A program made the position numbers and the translations under genes. The notes under the pieces are model-generated. The model was not told the DNA's origin. It did not search any database and saw only the letters and a list, made by a program, of their open reading frames with translations. DNA of 64,000 nucleotides from DASXAI01 sp963728985 (GTDB lineage Bacteria > Actinomycetota > Acidimicrobiia > Acidimicrobiales > Ilumatobacteraceae): contig CAVSME010000009.1 of NCBI GenBank assembly GCA_963728985.1, positions 186,001 to 250,000 of the forward strand. Reading direction: 5' to 3'. Shown piece after piece: positions 58,973 to 64,000 of the stretch (its first letter is position 1; each line of letters begins with the position of its first letter).

Positions 58973-61525
58973 CTACTCAGTGGCGATGGCGTCGAGGACG
59001 TTCAGCTTCGCCGCCCGCCGGGCCGGCCCGGCCGCCGCCAGCAGACCGGCGAGGCAGGCCATGGCGAGGATGACCGCCAGCTGGCCACCGGGCACGACGA
59101 ACTTGCTCACGCCTTCGTCGGCGAGGGCCTTCACGATCGCCCATGCCCCGCCGACGGCGAGCAGGGCTCCGAGCGCCGTTCCCAGCACCGCGATCAGCAG
59201 CGACTCCCGGCGAACGGTCCGCCGCAGCTGCTTGCGCTGCATGCCGATCGCTCGCAGCAACCCCAGCTCTCGCCGCCGCTCGTGCACCGAGAGCGCCAAC
59301 GTGTTGGCGATGCCGATCAGTGCGATGAGGACGGCCAGTGCCAGCAGTCCGTAGACGAGGTTGAGCAGGGCGTCGATCGGCTCGGCGATGCTCCGCTCGA
59401 ACCCGGCGCGGTCCTGCACCTCGGCATTGGGCCACTGTGACAGAGCGCCGTCCAGCGCGGCGCGTGACTCGGCCGCCGGCACGGTGGGGTCGACCTTCAC
59501 GAACAGCTTCCGGTCGAACTGATCCGTCACGTGCCGGTCGAACGTGTCGAGGCCGACGATCCAGCTGGCGTCGCCACCGACGGTGTGCCCGTTGAAGATG
59601 GCAGCCACGGTCAGCGGTTCGACAGCGCCGTCGCCGAACCGGAACGGCACCTGATCGCCCACGTGCAGCCCGGCGTCATCGGCTTCGTCCGCGGCGACGG
59701 CCACGGTGCCCGCGCTGACGGCGGCGATCGTACCGCCGCTGACGTCGAGGTCGTAGAGCGAGTCGATGACGGACGTGTCGAGGCCCATGACCGGGGTCGT
59801 GACACCGTCCACCTGCGCGGACGTCATCCGCACCGGGGAGACGGCCTGCACGGACGGGATCGCTCGGACGTCCTTTTCGATCGCCGTCGAGAAGCCCTGC
59901 GTCCACGAACCCGAATCGACCACGTAGTCGGACCGGAACGAACGGTCGACGAGATCGACCACCGACGCCTTGGTCGACGCCGCGAGGATCGTGATGAAAC
60001 CGACGAGGGCCACACCGACCATGAGGGCCGACGAGGTGGCCGCCGTCCGCTTGGGGTTGCGACGGACGTTCTGGCGGGCGAACCGACCGGTGACGCCGAG
60101 CATCGCGACGGGCAGACCCAACAGCCACATGACCGGGCGCACCAGGACCGGGCCGAGGGTGAACACACCCATGATCACGATGAGCGCACCGACGCCGATG
60201 AGCGGCAGCGCGCCCGACCCCGACGACGAGAGGCCGGCCGCGAACGCGGCGACACCGGCGCCAGTCAGCAGGATCCCGACGACGGCTCGACCGAACGACA
60301 CGCCCGATCGATCGACGGCGACATCGCGCAGCGCGGCCACCGGACGGGCACGGCTGGCCCGGACGGCAGGGGCGACGGCCGACAGCACGCTGACGGTCAC
60401 GCCGACCACGAACGCCGTCACGATCGTGGCTGTCGACACCACGATCCCGCCGTTCGGCAGCTCGAGCCCGGCCGAGCCGAGCATCGCCCGCAGGCCGAAC
60501 GACAGTCCGACACCGGCAGCGAGTCCAGCGGCCGCCGAGAACAGCCCGACCACGATCGACTCCAGCACGACCGACCGCAGCACCTGGGCGCGGCGGGCGC
60601 CGATGGCTCGGAGGAGGGCCATGTCCTTCATGCGCTGGGCCACGACGATCGAGAACGTGTTGTAGATGATGAACGTCCCGACGAACAGGGCCACGAAGGC
60701 GAACGCCATCAGGAAGCTGCTGATGAAGCCCACGTCGTCCTTGAAGTCTGCTTGCTTCGCGGCCGTGTCCTGATCGCCGGTCAGCACCTCGAGGTTCGAG
60801 CCCGGTACGGCAACGGCGGTCTGCACCCGCGAGGCCAGGTCGCCGGCCGATACTCCGGGGGCAGCGGCGACGACGATGCGGTCATAGTGACCGGGCTCGG
60901 CGAAGAGCTGCTGAGCGGTGGCGTCGACGGTGGCCACGAGGGATGACCCGGGCACGCCGTCGAGCTCGCCATAGGTAGCAGTCCCGACGAGCTTCAGCGT
61001 CGCCGGGCCGCCCTTGCCGAGGACGCCGATAGCGTCGCCGAGCGACCAGTGCTGGTCGTCGGCCGTGCGCTTGTCGAGCACGACCTCGTCGGGCGCGGCA
61101 GGGATGTGCCCGGCGGCGAGCCGGAACGGGTTGAGGCGGACGTCGTCGATCCAGTTGGCGCCCACCGTCGTGCCGAGCCCATCGGTCTTCGATGTCGAAC
61201 CATCGGGCATCACGAGCTGAGCGCGACCCTCGATGGAACCGCGAGCCTGCGCGACCCCGCCGACGGCGGCCACCCGATCCACGAGTCCGGCGTCGACTCG
61301 GCCCCGCGAGTCGGACGAGAATTCACCCCGGAACGCTTCGGGGCGGCGGACGATCACGTCCGTGCCTTCGTTCGCCGCGGCGAACACGCGATCGAACGTC
61401 TGTTGCATGGAGTCGGTCAGCACCATCGTGCCGGCCATGAACGCGACGCCGAGCACGATGGCGAGGCTCGTCAGCGCGTAGCGCACCTTGTGCGCCCAGA
61501 ATCCTTTGAGCGTGAGCGTGAACAT
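58973..61525 (-). CDS. ABC transporter permease, FtsX/MacB-type with two FtsX domains
   Basis: 850 residues. An N-terminal membrane helix (YALTSLAIVLGVAFMAGTMV) and a periplasmic MacB-like domain (about 40-250) precede three helices of the first FtsX domain (for example FLMAFAFVALFVGTFIIYNT). A second periplasmic region (about 535-720) and a second FtsX block (LLALAVLIALIGIANTLALS) follow. The layout is that of actinobacterial lipoprotein or peptide exporters. The ATPase gene lies three bases upstream on the same strand, and the two-component genes suggest envelope or antibiotic stress control. Confidence 0.92.
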   Translation of the reverse strand: MFTLTLKGFWAHKVRYALTSLAIVLGVAFMAGTMVLTDSMQQTFDRVFAAANEGTDVIVRRPEAFRGEFSSDSRGRVDAGLVDRVAAVGGVAQARGSIEGRAQLVMPDGSTSKTDGLGTTVGANWIDDVRLNPFRLAAGHIPAAPDEVVLDKRTADDQHWSLGDAIGVLGKGGPATLKLVGTATYGELDGVPGSSLVATVDATAQQLFAEPGHYDRIVVAAAPGVSAGDLASRVQTAVAVPGSNLEVLTGDQDTAAKQADFKDDVGFISSFLMAFAFVALFVGTFIIYNTFSIVVAQRMKDMALLRAIGARRAQVLRSVVLESIVVGLFSAAAGLAAGVGLSFGLRAMLGSAGLELPNGGIVVSTATIVTAFVVGVTVSVLSAVAPAVRASRARPVAALRDVAVDRSGVSFGRAVVGILLTGAGVAAFAAGLSSSGSGALPLIGVGALIVIMGVFTLGPVLVRPVMWLLGLPVAMLGVTGRFARQNVRRNPKRTAATSSALMVGVALVGFITILAASTKASVVDLVDRSFRSDYVVDSGSWTQGFSTAIEKDVRAIPSVQAVSPVRMTSAQVDGVTTPVMGLDTSVIDSLYDLDVSGGTIAAVSAGTVAVAADEADDAGLHVGDQVPFRFGDGAVEPLTVAAIFNGHTVGGDASWIVGLDTFDRHVTDQFDRKLFVKVDPTVPAAESRAALDGALSQWPNAEVQDRAGFERSIAEPIDALLNLVYGLLALAVLIALIGIANTLALSVHERRRELGLLRAIGMQRKQLRRTVRRESLLIAVLGTALGALLAVGGAWAIVKALADEGVSKFVVPGGQLAVILAMACLAGLLAAAGPARRAAKLNVLDAIATE

Positions 61526-61528
61526 GAC

Positions 61529-62311
61529 TCACCGTCCAATCTGCTTGATGCGGTCGAGAACGACATCGGGGGTCGGATCGTGGATCTCGCCGACGAGTCG
61601 TCCATCGGCGAGGAGCACGACTCGATCGGCGTAGCTGGCGGCGGCCGGGTCGTGCGTCACCATCACGATCGTCTGGCCGAGCTCGCGGACGGCCATGCGC
61701 ATGAACGAGAGGATCTCCGCGCCGGATCGGCTGTCCAGGTTCCCCGTCGGCTCGTCGGCGAAGATGATCGCCGGCTTGCCGGCGAGGGCGCGTGCCACTG
61801 CGACCCGCTGCTGCTGTCCACCGGACAGCTCGCTCGGCCGGTGGCGCAGGCGTCCCTCGAGACCGACGGTCCCGATCACCAGACGGAGCCAGTCCTTGTC
61901 GGGCTTCCGGCCGGCCAGCGTCATCGGGAGCTTGATGTTCTCGATGGCGGAGAGCGTGGGGACGAGGTTGAAGGCCTGGAAGACGAACCCGACGCGGTCG
62001 CGCCGGAGCGTCGTGAGCGCCTTGTCGTTGAGGCGGGTGAGATCGGTCGTGCCGATGAAGACACGGCCGGAGGTCAGGTCGTCGAGCCCGGCGATGGTGT
62101 GGAGCAGCGTGGACTTGCCCGAGCCCGACGGGCCCATGATGGCAGTGAAGCCACGGGCGGCGAACTCGACGCTTACCCCGTCGAGGGCACGGACCGCGGC
62201 GTCGCCTTTGCCGTAGATCTTGACGGCATCGACGGCGCACGCGGCAGGGACGGAAGAGGGTCGGGACAGTAGGGGTGGACTGGTTGCTGTCGTGGGAAGG
62301 GTGAGTGCCAT
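61529..62311 (-). CDS. ABC transporter ATP-binding protein (MacB/LolD-type)
   Basis: 260 residues. Walker A is MGPSGSGKSTLLHTIAG, the signature motif is LSGGQQQRVAVARALAG and Walker B is AIIFADEPTGNLDS, all intact. The N-terminal 30 residues are a low-complexity extension. It pairs with the large permease downstream to form a class of exporters that extrude lipoproteins, peptides or antibiotics. Same strand as the response regulator and kinase; co-regulation is likely but a 65-base gap separates them. Confidence 0.93.
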   Translation of the reverse strand: MALTLPTTATSPPLLSRPSSVPAACAVDAVKIYGKGDAAVRALDGVSVEFAARGFTAIMGPSGSGKSTLLHTIAGLDDLTSGRVFIGTTDLTRLNDKALTTLRRDRVGFVFQAFNLVPTLSAIENIKLPMTLAGRKPDKDWLRLVIGTVGLEGRLRHRPSELSGGQQQRVAVARALAGKPAIIFADEPTGNLDSRSGAEILSFMRMAVRELGQTIVMVTHDPAAASYADRVVLLADGRLVGEIHDPTPDVVLDRIKQIGR

Positions 62312-62376
62312 GCCTCCACGGTGCGCTTCGGGAGGCGCCCGATCATCGGCCCTGGCGGTGGTTCGCGCCGTCCCCC

Positions 62377-63066
62377 TCAGGGGTGAGGCGGGCGGGCGCT
62401 GTCCGACCCAGGGGTGACGAGTCCGGTCTCGTAGGCGGTCACCACGAGCTGGGCCCGGTCGCGGGCGCCGAGCTTGGACAGGATCCGGCTCACGTGCGTC
62501 TTGGTCGTCGCCGCTCCGATGATCAACGTCTCGCCGATCTCGCTGTTCGACAGCCCTCGGCCGATGAGCGTGAGCACCTCACGCTCGCGGTCGGTGAGGA
62601 AGGCCAGCCCGGCGTCGTTCACCGGAGTAGCGGGCTCGGGCTTCTGGGCGAACTGGGCAATCACGGTACGGGTCACGCTCGGCGCCAGGAGCGCTTCGCC
62701 GGCGGCAACGATCCGGATGGCGTGGAGCAGCTCCACCGGCTGCGTGTCCTTCAACAGGAACCCACTGGCACCGGCGCGCAGGGCCTGGAAGACGTACTCG
62801 TCGCGATCGAAGGTCGTGAGCACGAGCACTCGCGTGTCGGCCGTGCGCTCATCGGCGGCGATGCGGCGGGTGGCTTCGATGCCATCGACACCGGGCATGC
62901 GGATGTCCATCAGGACGACGTGCGGCCGATGGGCGACGGCCAGCTCGACGGCCTCCGCCCCGTCGGCCGCCTCGCCGACGACCTCGAATCCGTCCTCGCT
63001 CTCGATGAGGACGCGGAAGCCCGCCCGCACCAGGGCCTGGTCGTCGGCCAGCAGGACCCGGATCAC
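62377..63066 (-). CDS. NarL/FixJ-family response regulator
   Basis: 229 residues. The receiver domain has acidic residues D8/D9 and phospho-acceptor D54 in VVLMDIRMPGVDGIEA. The output domain is a LuxR helix-turn-helix, FLTDREREVLTLIGRGLSNS, with EIGETLIIGAATTKTHVSRI. It should be phosphorylated by the kinase encoded just upstream, whose stop overlaps this start, and probably controls the ABC exporter genes beside it. Confidence 0.93.
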   Translation of the reverse strand: MIRVLLADDQALVRAGFRVLIESEDGFEVVGEAADGAEAVELAVAHRPHVVLMDIRMPGVDGIEATRRIAADERTADTRVLVLTTFDRDEYVFQALRAGASGFLLKDTQPVELLHAIRIVAAGEALLAPSVTRTVIAQFAQKPEPATPVNDAGLAFLTDREREVLTLIGRGLSNSEIGETLIIGAATTKTHVSRILSKLGARDRAQLVVTAYETGLVTPGSDSARPPHP

Positions 63067-64000
63067 GGCGCCGGCGCCGGCGTGAAGCGCAACGTGGCGG
63101 CGACCCGGTACCCGCCACCCGGGCGCGGGCCGGCCTCCAGCGCGCCGTCGTAGAGGGCGGCCCGTTCCCGCATGCCGACGAGACCGTGACCGGTGCCGTT
63201 GGCCCGGGACCCACCCGTACTCGCGGCCGCCGCACCGCGGCCGTCGTCGACGACCTCGAGCTGGACGGTGCCGGGTCCGTAGCGGACCACCAGGCTGACG
63301 CGTGCCCGGCCGGCGTGCTTGAGGATGTTGGTCAACGCCTCCTGGGCGATGCGATACGCGGCGAGGTCGACGCCGGCCGGCACCGCAGTCCGCTCGCCCT
63401 CGATCACCAGCTCTACGGGCACGCCGGCGTCGGTGACGCGCCCGACGAGGTCGTGCAGCTGCTCGAGGCCGGGCGCCGGCGACAGCTCCTCGGCCTGCAG
63501 CTCGGGGTTGTCACGGAGCACGTCGAGCAGGCTGCGCATCTCCTTCATGCTCTCGCGACTGGTCTCGCTGATGGTCTGGAGGATGCGCTTGGCCTGTTCA
63601 GGGCGGGTGTCGATGACGTGGACCCCGACGCCCGACTGGACGGCCACGACGCTCATGGCGTGGGCCAGGACGTCGTGCAGCTCACGGGCGATGCGCAGCC
63701 GCTCGTCGGCCACCGCCCGGCGCGCCGACTCGACCCGCTCGCGCTCCTTCTCCGCCTCCCGCAGCTCGACCTGCTCGTCGTAGGCGTCGCGGACCTTCTT
63801 GCGATCGCCCCAGACCGCAGCGAGGACGAACACCGCCAGCGTCCCGACGAACGTGCCACCGTCGCCGATCGTGTCCGTGACCCAGAAGGCGATCGGCACG
63901 GCGACGAGCAACGCGACCGTGGCGCTCACGATCAGCCAGCGATCGCACATCGACGCCAGCGTGTAGAGGGCGATCACCACGGCGAACGGCAGGCCGCCAT
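63063..64000 (-). CDS. Sensor histidine kinase (HisKA_3 type), partial at the window edge
   Basis: At least 312 residues; the N-terminus lies beyond position 64000 (in-frame LPFAV precedes VIALYTLAS). Membrane helices (WLIVSATVALLVAVPIAFWV, FVGTLAVFVLAAVWG) are followed by RLRIARELHDVLAHAMSVVA with phospho-acceptor histidine, about residue 102 counted from the first in-frame start at 63980. The ATPase domain has ALTNILKHAGRARVSL, EVVDDGRG and GHGLVGMRERAALYDG. No extracellular sensor domain is visible, fitting intramembrane-sensing kinases often linked to antibiotic exporters. Confidence 0.9.
   Translation of the reverse strand, partial: GGLPFAVVIALYTLASMCDRWLIVSATVALLVAVPIAFWVTDTIGDGGTFVGTLAVFVLAAVWGDRKKVRDAYDEQVELREAEKERERVESARRAVADERLRIARELHDVLAHAMSVVAVQSGVGVHVIDTRPEQAKRILQTISETSRESMKEMRSLLDVLRDNPELQAEELSPAPGLEQLHDLVGRVTDAGVPVELVIEGERTAVPAGVDLAAYRIAQEALTNILKHAGRARVSLVVRYGPGTVQLEVVDDGRGAAAASTGGSRANGTGHGLVGMRERAALYDGALEAGPRPGGGYRVAATLRFTPAPAP

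Noticed and set aside
59531..60946. 471-residue plus-strand frame opposite the ABC permease
   Set aside because: Arg/Asp/His-rich composition typical of antisense translation of a membrane protein gene.
1..64000. CRISPR arrays, tRNA or rRNA genes, transposases, integrases
   Set aside because: None could be recognised; no regularly spaced repeats and no cloverleaf or transposase motifs were seen by eye, though short tRNAs could be missed without a scan.

Overview
The window is a piece of high-GC chromosome that looks like a soil or freshwater actinobacterium, most plausibly of the Acidimicrobiia. This rests on gene content and not on a marker gene: no rRNA or tRNA was seen. Clues are dense CaiB/BaiF CoA-transferases, thiolase-like plus DUF35 gene pairs, LLM-class flavin oxidoreductases, a mycothiol-type isomerase remnant, an ECF42/DGPF sigma module, and many start codons that follow directly on a TANNNT box (leaderless transcripts). 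No insertion sequence, prophage, integrase or CRISPR array was found.

Layout. 1-2269: a LuxR-type ATPase regulator, cut by the window edge and broken by two frameshifts. 2467-10530: stand-alone enzymes (SDRs including a two-domain fusion, DUF885 peptidase-like protein, alpha/beta-hydrolase, LLM oxidoreductase, serine hydrolase). 10659-16168: a tandem CoA-transferase, an SDR, a methyltransferase and the ECF42 sigma factor with its DGPF protein. 16268-20117: a tightly overlapping six-gene operon (degenerate hydrolase, Ltp2-like aldolase, DUF35 protein, PHP protein, two MaoC-type hydratases) that resembles a retro-aldol side-chain cleavage module. 20199-20881: a vapBC toxin-antitoxin pair. 22350-23541: a cobalamin riboswitch followed by cbtB-cbtA. 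23593-30058: oxygenases, a CoA-transferase and a second aldolase/DUF35 pair. 30071-39812: a long minus-strand catabolic block with four more CoA-transferase domains, a hotdog thioesterase, a biotin carrier, an acyl-CoA carboxyltransferase, a polysaccharide deacetylase and an amidohydrolase. 39909-53668: hydrolases and oxidoreductases with three local regulators, a DNA glycosylase, an SQR-like oxidoreductase and a GlgA-type glycosyltransferase. 53717-58927: TetR and PadR regulators, small unknown proteins, PIG-L deacetylase, cupin and a cytidylate-kinase-like protein. 58973-64000: an ABC exporter (FtsX/MacB-type permease plus ATPase) with a NarL-type two-component system.

The genes suggest an organism that activates diverse carboxylic acids by CoA transfer and degrades them by oxidation, hydration and aldol or thiolytic cleavage; no acyl-CoA ligase is present here. 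The most striking pattern is that the family III CoA-transferases come as pairs, fused or adjacent, in which the first partner has lost the catalytic aspartate and the second keeps it. Other points of interest are a roughly 70 bp palindromic repeat present twice, at least 14 leaderless-type starts, several well-formed operators, and apparent frameshifts in three loci that may be biological or sequence errors.
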